The notes under the pieces are model-generated. The model ran no database searches and was not told the origin of the DNA. It saw nothing but the letters and a program-made list of their open reading frames with translations. A DNA stretch of 39,186 nt, taken from IMG/VR virus record IMGVR_UViG_3300044858_003666, positions 1 through 39,186 of that record, one strand, 5' to 3'. Position 1 is the stretch's first letter. Every line of letters begins with the position of its first letter. The translations under genes and the position numbers were made by a program. The stretch comes from a virus. Below are positions 25,828 through 35,282 of this stretch, one piece after another.

Positions 25828-26471
25828 AGATGACGGTCTATATAGATGGCGATGTGAAGGCTCTAAGTCGCCGAATTTATCATGCCGCAGAACGCGCAGT
25901 AACCATTGCGATCCACGACGCAGGGTATGATGTGCAAATGAACTGGCGGGGCCAAGTGACGGGCGCGGGGCTGGGCCAGAGGCTTGCAAACGCTATTCGC
26001 CGAAAGGACTATCCAGAAGGCGTAAGCAGCATCAATCCTGCGACGTATCTCTACGCCCGAACAAAGACAGACATTCTACGCTCACATAACGATGGGTCAA
26101 TAATCCGGGCCAGAAACGGGGTCTTTCTGGCAATTCCGTTGCCAGCGGCGGGCAGAAATGATCGTGGTGGCCGGTGGACGCCTGGAACATGGCAATTCAG
26201 AAACGGCGTGCGCCTTCGGTTTGTAAAAACGCCCCGAGGCGGATTACTGGTTGCCGATGATTTCCGGCTGACAAAGGGCCGGGAAATTGGCATCCGAAAG
26301 CGCGGTAAAAGACGGAAAGACGGCATGTTGACGGGGGCGGCGTCTGTGCCGATCTTTGCCTTGGTGCGCCAAGTTAAAATGCCCAAGCGTCTTAACCTCT
26401 ATCCAGCCGCGCAACAGATTGCGTCCCGTGTTCCATCGGCGATTGCTGCCAAGTTTCAGGCCATGAAATGA
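25824..26471 (+). CDS. DUF6441-like tail/connector protein
   Basis: 215 residues from ATG 25824 (ATGA overlap). VYIDGDVKALSRRIYHAAER, QVTGAGLGQRLANAIR, IIRARNGVFLAIPLP and LFALV-type end (PIFALVRQVKMPKRLNLYP) match a family I know as DUF6441 from phages of Rhodobacterales and relatives, always in the head-tail joining region. It may be the adaptor between connector and tail, in the slot of lambda Z. Confidence 0.7.
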   Translation: MKMTVYIDGDVKALSRRIYHAAERAVTIAIHDAGYDVQMNWRGQVTGAGLGQRLANAIRRKDYPEGVSSINPATYLYARTKTDILRSHNDGSIIRARNGVFLAIPLPAAGRNDRGGRWTPGTWQFRNGVRLRFVKTPRGGLLVADDFRLTKGREIGIRKRGKRRKDGMLTGAASVPIFALVRQVKMPKRLNLYPAAQQIASRVPSAIAAKFQAMK

Positions 26472-26902
26472 CTTCCACCCGTGAAACCGTTATTCAGGCG
26501 CTTCATGCAACGCTAAAGGATGCGCTGCAAAAAGTGCCGCCTGTGCGCGTTCTTCGGAATGAGCCGTTGCCGGTTACAATCCCGCCGGATGGCTTGGTGA
26601 TTGTCCGCGATGGAGTGCCAGGTGAACCGGAATACACGATGTCGCCCCTGCGCTGGCACTACGAGCATAGAGCCGAAGTAGAGGTTCTGGTGCAGATCAA
26701 TGGCCGCGACGATGCCTTTGACCGCATTTGCGTCCTGATTGGCGCGGCGCTGGCGGCAGATCGGACTTTAGGCGGTCTTTGTGATTGGGCCGAGCCGGAA
26801 GCGCCGCAACCATCGGATTTGCCTGTTGAAGGCGCTGAAACCATCAAGGCCGCAGTTATCGCGGTAGTCCTTCACTATACAACCGCCGATCCTCTCGGCT
26901 GA
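26468..26902 (+). CDS. Tail terminator-like protein
   Basis: 144 residues, ATGA overlap at the start. RETVIQALHATLKDALQKVP, RVLRNEPLPVTIPPDGLVIV, HYEHRAEVEVLVQINGRD and IKAAVIAVVLHYTTADPLG follow the tail terminator/completion pattern (helix, strands, closing strand with TTADPL). It should cap the tail tube and limit its length, as lambda gpU. It lies directly before the tail tube gene. Confidence 0.7.
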   Translation: MTSTRETVIQALHATLKDALQKVPPVRVLRNEPLPVTIPPDGLVIVRDGVPGEPEYTMSPLRWHYEHRAEVEVLVQINGRDDAFDRICVLIGAALAADRTLGGLCDWAEPEAPQPSDLPVEGAETIKAAVIAVVLHYTTADPLG

Positions 26903-26917
26903 ACAGGAGCCTAGCTT

Positions 26918-27859
26918 ATGGCACGTCAACAAGGCGCGAAAACCGCCATAGCCTTTGCCTTTGAATCGACCTATGGCACGGCCCCGGTCAGCGGATACAC
27001 GCAACTGCCGTTTATCACGTCATCCCTGAGCGCCGGACAACCGCTGCTGGATGATGACATTCTGGGCCTTGGCCGCGATCCGGCAGCGCCGATCAAGGAT
27101 GCGATGACGGCAGACGGGGACCATGTGATCCCGATTGACACGGACGGCATTGGATATTGGCTGAAACTGGTGTTTGGCAACCCGGCCACGACCGGCACCA
27201 CGCCAAAGACACACACGTTCCAGTCTGGCAACTGGACGCTGCCAAGCGCTTCGATTGAAACGCAGATGCCGGATGTGCCGAGTTTCCCGATGTATTCGGG
27301 CGTGATGGCCGACCGGCTGTCATTCTCAATGACGCGATCCGGGCTGTTGCAGGCAGCGGTCGGTTTAGTGGCGCAGGGGGAAACGCTGGCTGCAACCACA
27401 GCGGCGGGTGCGCTGGGGCAACTGGCAACCCTTACGCGGTTCGGCCATTTCAACGGGGCCATTCGCCGGGATGGGTCAACGCTTGCCAATATCGTTTCCG
27501 CCGAGGTCAACTACATGAACAATCTCGACCGGATCGAAACAATCCGGTCGGACGGAAAGATTGACGGGCTTGACCCGAGCAAGGCAATGATGAACGGCAA
27601 TATCGTTGCCCGTTTTGCCGATACCACGCTGCTGACGCAGGCTGTCAATGGCACGCCTTGTTCGCTGGAATTTGCGTGGAGCATTGGTGCCAATGCCAGC
27701 CTGACAATCACGGCCCATGCGGTATATTTGCCGCGCCCGCGCCGGGAAATTTCCGGGCCTTCGGGAATGCAGGTCACATTTGACTGGCAGGCGGCAAGAG
27801 CAACATCGCCTGCGCGGATGGCAACTGCCGTTCTGGTCAATACAGTGGCGTCATACTGA
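26918..27859 (+). CDS. Major tail tube protein
   Basis: 313 residues, ribosome site AACAGGAG before ATG 26918. ESTYGTAPVSGYTQLPF near the start, GLGRDPAAPIKDAMTADGD, GYWLKLVFGNPATTGT and AEVNYMNNLDRIETIRSDGK are typical of the phage_tube_2 family of long tail tubes. Position before the frameshifted chaperones and tape measure confirms the role: stacked rings of the tail tube. Confidence 0.85.
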   Translation: MARQQGAKTAIAFAFESTYGTAPVSGYTQLPFITSSLSAGQPLLDDDILGLGRDPAAPIKDAMTADGDHVIPIDTDGIGYWLKLVFGNPATTGTTPKTHTFQSGNWTLPSASIETQMPDVPSFPMYSGVMADRLSFSMTRSGLLQAAVGLVAQGETLAATTAAGALGQLATLTRFGHFNGAIRRDGSTLANIVSAEVNYMNNLDRIETIRSDGKIDGLDPSKAMMNGNIVARFADTTLLTQAVNGTPCSLEFAWSIGANASLTITAHAVYLPRPRREISGPSGMQVTFDWQAARATSPARMATAVLVNTVASY

Positions 27860-28209
27860 TGATCCGGTTGAACCTGAAAAAAGAGCCGATCTGGATTGAT
27901 CTGACCGAAGGCGTGCGGGTGCTGGTGGCCCCGTTCACGTCGTCCATTTTGTCGGCTGCGTCCACATCGCCAGCGCTGCGGGAATTGCCGCAGGATGCCG
28001 GGGTCGATCATCGGTTCTTCGTTCTCAGCATCGAAGTGGCGAAACTCGCAATTCTGGAATGGGAAGGTGTGGGCAATGAGGCCGGGGAACCGGTGGAGCC
28101 GACACCGGAAGGCATTGCGGCGCTGATGGACATTTATGTTTTCGCCCGCGCCTTCGCACGGGATTATGTGACGCGCGGCTTGATGGTGAGTGCGGAAAAA
28201 AACGTCTGA
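27859..28209 (+). CDS. Tail assembly chaperone, short form (G-like)
   Basis: 116 residues ending ...EKNV-stop. LNLKKEPIWIDLTEGVRVLV and AIFVFAR-like helical end (ALMDIYVFARAFARDYVTRG) fit the small chaperones found between tube and tape measure. Its last codons, GAA AAA AAC GTC TGA, contain the slippery heptamer A AAA AAC, so part of the ribosomes should continue in the -1 frame into the longer chaperone. Confidence 0.8.
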   Translation: MIRLNLKKEPIWIDLTEGVRVLVAPFTSSILSAASTSPALRELPQDAGVDHRFFVLSIEVAKLAILEWEGVGNEAGEPVEPTPEGIAALMDIYVFARAFARDYVTRGLMVSAEKNV

Positions 28210-28520
28210 GCGCCCTTGCCACTTGGCATTATACCCCCGGCGGGGGCGCTGAATACTGTGCGGCCTGCCCGTCACCCTGCGAGGATTGCGCTTATACCGT
28301 CAACCGGCCCGAAACATGGGAAGGCTGGCAGGTTTGGGATTTGGCAACCCGGCTGGGTGGGCAGATCAGAGCGGTGCCAGGGGCAGTGATCGGCTTTGAT
28401 ATGACGGCGGCGCTTGCAATGGCGCGGGCCACGGGCATTGACGAATGCTGCGTAGCGGAAATGTTGCCGGTTATTGAGGCCGTGATGGTGAACCGGATGA
28501 ATGAAAAGGCGCAAGACTAA
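27859..28520 (+). CDS. Tail assembly chaperone, frameshifted long form (GT-like)
   Basis: A -1 shift at A AAA AAC (28197-28203) joins 115 codons of the short form to 105 codons from 28203 to the TAA at 28518-28520, about 220 residues. The extension starts RLSALATWHYTPGGG, carries Cys-rich EYCAACPSPCEDCAYTV and a helical end (CCVAEMLPVIEAVMVNRMNE). It has no start codon of its own near its beginning and ends overlapping the tape-measure ATG. In lambda, G and GT bind the tape measure while the tube grows. Confidence 0.8.
28197..28250 (+). promoter_or_regulatory. Programmed -1 frameshift signal
   Basis: Slippery A AAA AAC (28197-28203) is followed after five bases by AGCGCCC (28209-28215) pairing with GGGCGCT (28244-28250). 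The loop contains CCACTTGG and a competing CCCCC...GGGGG stem. Heptamer, spacing and stem are the standard parts of such a signal. Confidence 0.85.
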
Positions 28521-30361
28521 TGGCCGATAAAAGCGTTAGTTTTCGTTTGGGCGTTGTCGGTGGCGACCGGGCGCGGGCAGAGTTTGCCAGTGTCGGGGCC
28601 GCTGGCCGTGATGCCTTCCGCGACATTGACCGGTTTTCGCGGTCTGGATCGTCTGGCCTGCAAAACTTCGGCTTTCAGGTGCAGGACTTTGCCGTACAGG
28701 TCGGGGCCGGAACATCGGCATCGCAGGCATTGGCGCAACAGTTGCCGCAGTTGCTTTCCGGCTTTGGGCTTTTGGGTATTGCCCTGGGTACGGCATCGGC
28801 GGTGCTTATTCCGCTGGGCCGAGCGTTTTTTGGTGCCGGGGAAGAAGCTGTAGCGCTGGAAGAAAAGCTGAATACGCTGGAAAGCGCAATCAAGCGCCTT
28901 AAAGACGCAAATGAGAATTTCGACGTTTCAAGCCTTGATCGTCTAATTGAAAAATACGGCGAACTGGACGCGGCGATGGTGCTGATGCTGTCGCGTGAGC
29001 AGAAACTTGCGGAGTCGCAGGCGATGGCGGCGGCGCGTGGCCTTGTGGAAAGCCAAGGCAGCGCGCTAGACGATCTTATCCGCCAAGTAAACATCTACGA
29101 GCAGACACAAAAGCGCCTTGCCGAAGCGGGCGCAGAAAGCGCCGCGCGAGGGTCGCGCGAAGAGCGTTTGCTGGAAATTGTGACCGCACTAAACGATGAA
29201 TACGGCATAACGGTAAGTCAGGCGCAGGAAGTCTCAGCAGCCGTTGCCGACTTTAAGGATTCCGGGTCGTCCATTGCGGAAATGGTTCAATCAACGGGCG
29301 TTCTTGTCGATCTAATGAGCGGCACTAAGCTAGAAACTACAGCGCTGTATGGCGAACTTCTTAAATCGCAGGGCGCGCTTATGGAACTCAACGCGGCGGG
29401 CGCAGGCGTGAGGGGATGGCTTGGTGCTGCGATTGACGGGGCCGGTGATCTGGCAGGGCAGTTGTGGGAGGCCGCGCGGGCCGCGTTTAGCGTAGGGCAA
29501 AACCAATCGGCGGCGGCGGCAGCGCGCGCATCGGCGCAGATCGCGATTGATGATGGTATGGTCTATTCAGGCCGGGGCGGTGATCCACGGCAATTCATGG
29601 CCGGGGAAAGCGGCAGCTTCAACCGTGATTTTTTCGAGGTTCCGAAACCCGTGGGCGGCGGTGGCCGTGTACGCCGCAGTGGTGGCGGTGGCGGCGTGCC
29701 AAGAATTTCGGACGACGAACGTGAGGCCGCGCGCATCTTTGACGAAACGCGGACGGCGGCGGAAAAGTACGGGATTGAACTGAAAAAGCTGAACGACCTG
29801 AAAGCGTCCGGCGCTCTGGACAGCGATACTTACGCCCGCGCGATGGAAGCGCTGAAAGACAAGACCGACGAGACGGCAGACGCAATGAAGGCGCTGGAAG
29901 GCAGTGTCGGCGAAGCGTTCACCAGCTTTGTGACGGGGGCAAAATCCGGACAAGAGGCGCTAGCGGACCTGCTAGCGTCATTAGCGGACACCCTTGCCAA
30001 TCAGGCATTTCAGCAGATTGCCGGAAGCCTGTTTGGCGGCGGTGGCGGTGGTGGTAAGTTCCTGTCGGCCATTTTCGGCGGTGCCCGTGCGGGCGGCGGT
30101 CCTGTTCTGGCGGGACGATCCTACATGGTCGGCGAGAGCGGCCCGGAAATGGTGACGATGGGCGGCAACGGGTACGTGACCAGCAATGCCGCGTTGCGGT
30201 CTGCCGTTGGTGCAGGCGGCGGGACAGTAATCCAGATTGACGCGCGGGGCGCGGTTGAAGGTACGGCGGCGATGATTGCCAAGGCTATTCAGCGGGCAGC
30301 CCCGGCGATTGTAAAGCAGTCGGTTGCCGCAAACCGGGCAGCGGGTGCGAGGGGGTACTGA
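28520..30361 (+). CDS. Tape measure protein
   Basis: 613 residues, ATG sharing bases with the chaperone stop (TAATG). The early part has VSFRLGVVGGDRARAEFASV and a hydrophobic stretch (LLSGFGLLGIALGTASAVLI) likely to span the membrane at injection. Long Ala/Glu/Lys coiled coils follow, and the end has GPVLAGRSYMVGESGPEMVT, the typical tape-measure C-terminus. At about 0.15 nm per residue the tail would be near 90 nm. A Gly-rich stretch (about 375-395) separates the halves. Confidence 0.9.
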   Translation: MADKSVSFRLGVVGGDRARAEFASVGAAGRDAFRDIDRFSRSGSSGLQNFGFQVQDFAVQVGAGTSASQALAQQLPQLLSGFGLLGIALGTASAVLIPLGRAFFGAGEEAVALEEKLNTLESAIKRLKDANENFDVSSLDRLIEKYGELDAAMVLMLSREQKLAESQAMAAARGLVESQGSALDDLIRQVNIYEQTQKRLAEAGAESAARGSREERLLEIVTALNDEYGITVSQAQEVSAAVADFKDSGSSIAEMVQSTGVLVDLMSGTKLETTALYGELLKSQGALMELNAAGAGVRGWLGAAIDGAGDLAGQLWEAARAAFSVGQNQSAAAAARASAQIAIDDGMVYSGRGGDPRQFMAGESGSFNRDFFEVPKPVGGGGRVRRSGGGGGVPRISDDEREAARIFDETRTAAEKYGIELKKLNDLKASGALDSDTYARAMEALKDKTDETADAMKALEGSVGEAFTSFVTGAKSGQEALADLLASLADTLANQAFQQIAGSLFGGGGGGGKFLSAIFGGARAGGGPVLAGRSYMVGESGPEMVTMGGNGYVTSNAALRSAVGAGGGTVIQIDARGAVEGTAAMIAKAIQRAAPAIVKQSVAANRAAGARGY

Positions 30362-30945
30362 TGACCGCAGAATTGCCGTTGACACTGGTGCGCCGAATGA
30401 CGCGCCAACTGGCCTCGGCGCGGGTATTCAGCACCAGCGTTTTCACCGGCACTCAGCAAGTGCAGGATTGGGGCGGGCGCTGGTGGGCCTATGAGATTGA
30501 GTTTGCCACAACGCAGGGTGCCAGCGCGCGGCGGCTGTCGGCCTTTCTGGACGCGCTTGCGGGCGGGGTCGGCACCTTTACGTTGCGTGACCCTTCTATC
30601 CTGAATCCTTCCGGCCTTGGGTCGCCACAGGTCAATGGTGCTGGGCAATCGGGAACGTCACTGGCAACGGACGGTTGGACTGGCACGGGATTGCGGGCTG
30701 GCGATTTTTTCAGCTTAGGCGCAAGTTCCACGCTGCGGCTTTACCGGATGACCGCCGATGCCGTGCCAGTTGCCGGGGCGGTCACGCTGCAATTCGTTCC
30801 GGCCTTGCGTGCCAGCCCTGCGGACAACGCGGCGTTGAATGTCATCAATCCCGGCGTGCTGTTGCGCCCGCAAGGTGTGGTGCCAACAGAGATTGGCCGG
30901 GTGGACAAACACGCCTTCACGATTCAGGCGCGCGAGGCGCTATGA
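30361..30945 (+). CDS. Distal tail-type protein
   Basis: 194 residues, ATG overlapping the tape-measure stop. LTLVRRMTRQLASARVFSTS, QDWGGRWWAYEIEFATTQGA and SARRLSAFLDALAGGVGTFT look like the beta-rich distal tail or tail-tip proteins that follow tape measures. HAFTIQAREAL ends the chain. It would form the ring linking tube and hub. Confidence 0.65.
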   Translation: MTAELPLTLVRRMTRQLASARVFSTSVFTGTQQVQDWGGRWWAYEIEFATTQGASARRLSAFLDALAGGVGTFTLRDPSILNPSGLGSPQVNGAGQSGTSLATDGWTGTGLRAGDFFSLGASSTLRLYRMTADAVPVAGAVTLQFVPALRASPADNAALNVINPGVLLRPQGVVPTEIGRVDKHAFTIQAREAL

Positions 30946-31088
30946 GGTTGCATCGCGCGATGTTCAAGCCGGGTAAGTTCAACGTGATAGTCTTTGAGTG
31001 GCGCAGGCAATACGGCAAAGCCACAGGACGCATCGCGCATATAGCTGAGCGCCAGCGTGGCTGTGTTGAAGTGTGGTTTGAAGCATGA
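30942..31088 (+). CDS. 48-residue small protein in the tail operon
   Basis: ATG 30942 overlaps the upstream TGA and its TGA overlaps the next ATG, so it fills the gap exactly. Sequence HRAMFKPGKFNVIVFEWRRQ and AHIAERQRGCVEVWFEA is basic with beta-like strands. Unknown; the packing is the main support. Confidence 0.55.
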   Translation: MRLHRAMFKPGKFNVIVFEWRRQYGKATGRIAHIAERQRGCVEVWFEA

Positions 31089-31813
31089 GCCGGACAATCA
31101 CTCCTGCTGTCCTTGCGGAACTTGCCGCCGGGGTGGTGCGCCCTGCAATCTTTGTGGAATCGCAGTTTCCCAGCGGATACCTGCGGCTTTGGAGCGGCCT
31201 GGGTGAAATCACCTGGGGCGGGCGAACATGGGCAGGGGCGGGTACGCTTCTGAATGTCGGGACCATTGAAGAAACAACCGATGTGGTTGCCACGGGAACC
31301 ACGGTCACGCTTTCGGGCATCCCTACCGATCTGGTATCGGCCTGTATCAATGACGCGCGCCAAGGGTTGCCGGGGCAGATTTACCTTGGGTTTCTGACCG
31401 CAGCCGGAGCGGTGATTGCCGATCCCGTCATGGCCTTTGCGGGTCGGTTGGATGTGCCGACAATCATGGACGGCGCGGAACGCTGCGAAATTCAGATCAC
31501 CTATGAAAGCCGGTTGATCGACCTGAACCGGGCGCGTGAATGGCGCTACACGCACGAAAGCCAGCAGCAGATTTCGCCGGGGGACCGGGGCTTTGAATAT
31601 GTCGCTGGTCTGCAAGAGCGCGAAATCCGCTGGGGTCTGGGGCAAAGCCTTGCAGGGCAGGCATCGGCGGCGGCATCTGCCGCCGTGGGTGCGCGGATGG
31701 TCCAGAATTTCGGGGAAACGGGCAGTTTCTTCCACCAAGCACAGACAGACGCGCAGTTGCGGGAAGAACAAATTGAATGGAGCGCCAACAAGGATTGGAG
31801 CAGCGACCGATGA
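31085..31813 (+). CDS. Minor tail protein
   Basis: 242 residues, ATGA overlap. PAVLAELAAGVVRPAIFVES, LWSGLGEITWGGRTWAGAG and VTLSGIPTDLVSACINDARQ, then IQITYESRLIDLNRAREWRY, are typical of a tail-tip protein that in many siphophages stands before the NlpC/P60 peptidase and hub. It would belong to the baseplate-like tail tip. Exact role not known to me. Confidence 0.7.
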   Translation: MSRTITPAVLAELAAGVVRPAIFVESQFPSGYLRLWSGLGEITWGGRTWAGAGTLLNVGTIEETTDVVATGTTVTLSGIPTDLVSACINDARQGLPGQIYLGFLTAAGAVIADPVMAFAGRLDVPTIMDGAERCEIQITYESRLIDLNRAREWRYTHESQQQISPGDRGFEYVAGLQEREIRWGLGQSLAGQASAAASAAVGARMVQNFGETGSFFHQAQTDAQLREEQIEWSANKDWSSDR

Positions 31814-32205
31814 GGCAAGACGGATGGGAAGTCCGGCTGGCTGATGCGGTCGAGGCGGTGCGCAACGCGCCTTTCCAATGGGGCCAGCATGATTGCGCCA
31901 CATGGGCGGCAGATGTGCGGCTTGCGTTGACCGGGCAGGACGCGGCGGCAGCTTGGCGGGGGCGGTACAAGTCGGAACGGGGCGCGCTGCGCGTGATGCG
32001 GCGTATGGGTTTCAGCGCGCTGGAGGCGGGCGTGACGGGCCTTCTTGGTGCGCCGCTACCTACCCCCCTGCTGGCGCAACGTGGCGACGTGGTGCTTCAC
32101 GGTGAAGCGCTTGGGGTATGCATCGGGGCAACGGGGCTTTTCCTTGGCCCGGATGGCTTGACGGAATTGCCAATCGCGGCCTGCCGTCTGGCGTGGAGAG
32201 TATAA
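31810..32205 (+). CDS. NlpC/P60-like tail-tip peptidase (DUF6950 type)
   Basis: 131 residues from ATG 31810 (ATGA overlap). FQWGQHDCATWAADVRLAL holds the Cys of NlpC/P60-like enzymes, followed by GLLGAPLPTPLLAQRGDVVL, where GDVV is the usual strand before the His segment (HGEALGVCIG). Such proteins cut peptidoglycan during DNA entry or serve tail assembly; lambda K is the analogue. It lies between minor tail protein and hub. Confidence 0.78.
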   Translation: MRQDGWEVRLADAVEAVRNAPFQWGQHDCATWAADVRLALTGQDAAAAWRGRYKSERGALRVMRRMGFSALEAGVTGLLGAPLPTPLLAQRGDVVLHGEALGVCIGATGLFLGPDGLTELPIAACRLAWRV

Positions 32206-34788
32206 GTGCCACAGGTCATCCCTGCCATTGTTGCGTTTGCCGGAACGACCTTCGGGGCTTTTGCGCTGCAACTCGGCGGGTCTTTGCTGCTGTCTGCGGT
32301 GTCATCCAAGTTGGCGCGCAAGGATGTGGCGAAGGCAACAATGCAGGGCCGCACGGTGTCGCTGCGCGCTTCGGCTGCATCGCGTCGGATTATTTATGGC
32401 CGCGCTCGAGCGGGCGGAACGATTGTTTACATTGAATCGCGGCGCGGTGCGGACAAAGAGGATGGTATCCTTGACTTGGTGATCGTGCTGGCCGGTCGGC
32501 CTGTTCGGACCATTGGGGCGGTCTATTTCGATGGTGAAATGGCGCTGGACGCGGCGGGGGTGGCGCAGGGTCGCTATGCCGGTTTAGCCACGGTGCAGAA
32601 GCAGTATGGAACGGAAACAAGCAGCGCTTTTTCCGCCTTGATTGCCGCGTCAAGCACAAAGGTTGGCAGCAAGTGGACGGCGGAACACCGGATGCAAGGT
32701 TGCGCGGCTATTCATGTCAGCCTGACAACCAGCCCTGATGTCTACCCGTCCGGTATCCCGAATATATCGGTCGATATTGAAGGGCGGAACGACATCTTCG
32801 ATCCGCGTACCGGCACGACTGGATATTCCGAAAACCCGGCCCTGTGTCTGGCAAACTACATGGCCGATGCAAGGTTTGGGCTTGGGGCTGGTATCGGTTC
32901 CGGGGATGGCATTGAGTCTGCGGCCCTGATTGCAGCCGCCAATATCTGCGATGAAACGGTTGCCAAGGTAGGGGGCGGGACGGAGCCGCGCTATGCCTGT
33001 AATGGCATCCTGGATACGCAGGTAACGCCAAAGGCCAACATCGAAGGTCTGCTAACGGCTATGGCCGGAACCTGCGCGTGGCAGGCTGGACAGTGGCAGA
33101 TTTACGCCGGGGCCTATCGCATCCCGTCGCTGTCGCTCACGGCGGATGACGTAGTGGGCAACGGTCTGCAAATGACAACCCGCCAAAGTCGGGCGTCCAA
33201 TTTCAACGCGGTGCGGGGAACCTTTGTTGCGCCGGAAAACGACTGGCAGGAAGATGACTTTCCCGCCTATGTGTCGTCTGCATATGTGGCCGAGGATGGC
33301 GGCGAGACAGTTTGGCGCGACATCATCTTGCCCTACACAATCTCCGCGTCGATGGCGCAACGGCTGGCAAAGATCGAGGTTGAGCGCAACCGCCGCCAAC
33401 TGACTGTGTTTATGGATGGCAAGCTGCGCTGCTGGCAAGCATCGGTCGGGGATACGGTTGCGCTGACTTATTCCCGGTGGGGCCTGTCGTCTAAGCCGTT
33501 TGAAGTGTCGAGCATGGCCTTGGGGCTGGAAGGCGGCGACGGCGGGCCAGCCCTGACATCACAGTTTGCCCTGCGCGAGACTGCGCCGGGGGTATATGAT
33601 TGGGCCACGTCTGAGGCGCAAATATATGCGGCGGCACCGCGCACTACCTTGCCGAGTGCCTTTGATGTAGCGGCACCGGGCGGACTGACCGTATCGGAAA
33701 GCCTGTATCAGACCTTGAACGGGTCCGGCGTAAAGGCGCGGGTGCTGCTGTCTTGGGTTGCATCGCCTTCATCTTCGGTTTCGCAATATCAGGTGGAAAC
33801 CAGTTTTGCCGGTGGCCCTTGGGTTATTCAGGGCAGAACGTCCGACACGACGATGGAGTTGCTGGATTTTGGGCCGGGTAACTGGTCTTTCCGCGTCAAG
33901 GCAATCAGCATCCTTGGCGTTGCATCGCCATACTCCGCAATAGATCGGGAAATCCTTGGCCTTAGCGCGCCACCTGTTGCGCTTGCCAATGTCACGCTGC
34001 AATCAGCCGGTGGTTTGGCGATACTTGAATGGGCGCTTAGTCCTGATCTGGATGTTCTGGTCGGTGGGCAAATCGTCATCCGACATTCAGCGGCGGCAAT
34101 CCCGACATGGGCCAATTCCGTTTCCATGAAAACGGTTCCGGGGAACACGGCGCTTGCCGTAATGCCGTTGAAGCCCGGAACGTATCTTGTGCGCCCGGTT
34201 GATGCTTCTGGCGAACAAGGGCCAGTTTCGGCGATTGCTACTGCGGGCATTCAGGTGATGCCCTTTGCCCCGGTAACAACCTTGCAAGAGGACGCAGCCT
34301 TTACGGGCGCAAAGTCGCAGACAATTCTGGAAACTGGCGTGTTGCGATTGAACGGCAGCGGGAATGTCGATGCCGTGGCAAACTTTGATGCCATAGCAAA
34401 TGTCGATGGGCTGGGCGGCGTCTTTTTAAGTGGCACCTATGACTTTGCTGCCGGGATGAATTTCGGCTCTGTCAAGCGGGTGCGGCTGCGCAGTCTGATC
34501 GACCTGACTGTTCTGGGCATTTTGGACAATGTGGATACGCGCCCTCTGACAGTTGATGATTGGCTTAACTTTGACGGTGTGGACGGCGGCGAAGTGGATT
34601 GCGTCGTGGAATACCGGACAACGCAGACCAATCCATCGGGTTCGCCGGTTTGGTCGGGATGGCGGCGCGTGGATAATACCGAAGACTCGGCATGGGGCGT
34701 ACAGGCGCGCGCCCTGCTTTCAACCTATGATCCGGGTTTCAGCCCGGCCATTTCCCAACTTCGCTTGATTGCAGAGGAAGCTATCTAA
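32206..34788 (+). CDS. Central tail hub/host-specificity protein (gpJ-like)
   Basis: 860 residues from GTG 32206, with GGAG seven bases upstream. The N-terminus has AFALQLGGSLLLSAVSSKLA; RRIIYGRARAGGTIVYIES and LDLVIVLAGRPVRTIGAVYF follow, as in phage-tail_3-type hubs. Residues 480-700 contain fibronectin III-like repeats (LTVSESLYQTLNGSGVKARV, FRVKAISILGVASPYSA). The end (SPVWSGWRRVDNTEDSA) is beta-rich and may bind the receptor or carry fibres. It corresponds to lambda J. Confidence 0.85.
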   Translation: MPQVIPAIVAFAGTTFGAFALQLGGSLLLSAVSSKLARKDVAKATMQGRTVSLRASAASRRIIYGRARAGGTIVYIESRRGADKEDGILDLVIVLAGRPVRTIGAVYFDGEMALDAAGVAQGRYAGLATVQKQYGTETSSAFSALIAASSTKVGSKWTAEHRMQGCAAIHVSLTTSPDVYPSGIPNISVDIEGRNDIFDPRTGTTGYSENPALCLANYMADARFGLGAGIGSGDGIESAALIAAANICDETVAKVGGGTEPRYACNGILDTQVTPKANIEGLLTAMAGTCAWQAGQWQIYAGAYRIPSLSLTADDVVGNGLQMTTRQSRASNFNAVRGTFVAPENDWQEDDFPAYVSSAYVAEDGGETVWRDIILPYTISASMAQRLAKIEVERNRRQLTVFMDGKLRCWQASVGDTVALTYSRWGLSSKPFEVSSMALGLEGGDGGPALTSQFALRETAPGVYDWATSEAQIYAAAPRTTLPSAFDVAAPGGLTVSESLYQTLNGSGVKARVLLSWVASPSSSVSQYQVETSFAGGPWVIQGRTSDTTMELLDFGPGNWSFRVKAISILGVASPYSAIDREILGLSAPPVALANVTLQSAGGLAILEWALSPDLDVLVGGQIVIRHSAAAIPTWANSVSMKTVPGNTALAVMPLKPGTYLVRPVDASGEQGPVSAIATAGIQVMPFAPVTTLQEDAAFTGAKSQTILETGVLRLNGSGNVDAVANFDAIANVDGLGGVFLSGTYDFAAGMNFGSVKRVRLRSLIDLTVLGILDNVDTRPLTVDDWLNFDGVDGGEVDCVVEYRTTQTNPSGSPVWSGWRRVDNTEDSAWGVQARALLSTYDPGFSPAISQLRLIAEEAI

Positions 34789-35282
34789 TGTCTCAGACCT
34801 CGACGTGGGCAGTTCCATCTGCCCCATCTGGATTGGCTATGCGTAACACCGTCAACACTATCGTTGACGTGTTGCGGTCGAACAGTTCTGGGGCAGCCGC
34901 GCCAAGCCCTACGGTAGCTGGTATGTTCTGGTTTGATGATGGTGTCAGCCCTGCCGTGCTTCGCCAGAGAAATGCGTCAAACACCGCGTGGATCAGGATT
35001 ATCGACACGGCGGACGCTGCCGCTTCGCGTTCTGCCATTGGTGCGCCCCCGACACCGCAAACCGCAGGGGGTGCTGGGCAATGGTACAGTATCTTTGTGG
35101 CCGACAATACTGCGGCGGTTTTGCCTTCTGGTGGAACTTGGGCATGGAACACATTGCCATTTTCTACCTCTGGCGGAACTTTGGCCGCCGGCGGTTCTGG
35201 TGGGGTTAATGCGGGCGGGACAACGGTTGCTGGTGCAGTTTCTGGCCGGGTGTACGTCTTGCTTTTGTGGAGGGTCGCATGA
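34788..35282 (+). CDS. Tail fibre-type protein
   Basis: 164 residues, TAATG overlap with the hub gene. TWAVPSAPSGLAMRNTVNTI, GMFWFDDGVSPAVLRQRNAS and a Gly/Thr/Ala-rich end (SGGTLAAGGSGGVNAGG) resemble fibre proteins with a head-binding start and a short tip. Tip residues are probably exposed to host receptor. A small fibre or fibre cap is likely. Confidence 0.65.
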   Translation: MSQTSTWAVPSAPSGLAMRNTVNTIVDVLRSNSSGAAAPSPTVAGMFWFDDGVSPAVLRQRNASNTAWIRIIDTADAAASRSAIGAPPTPQTAGGAGQWYSIFVADNTAAVLPSGGTWAWNTLPFSTSGGTLAAGGSGGVNAGGTTVAGAVSGRVYVLLLWRVA

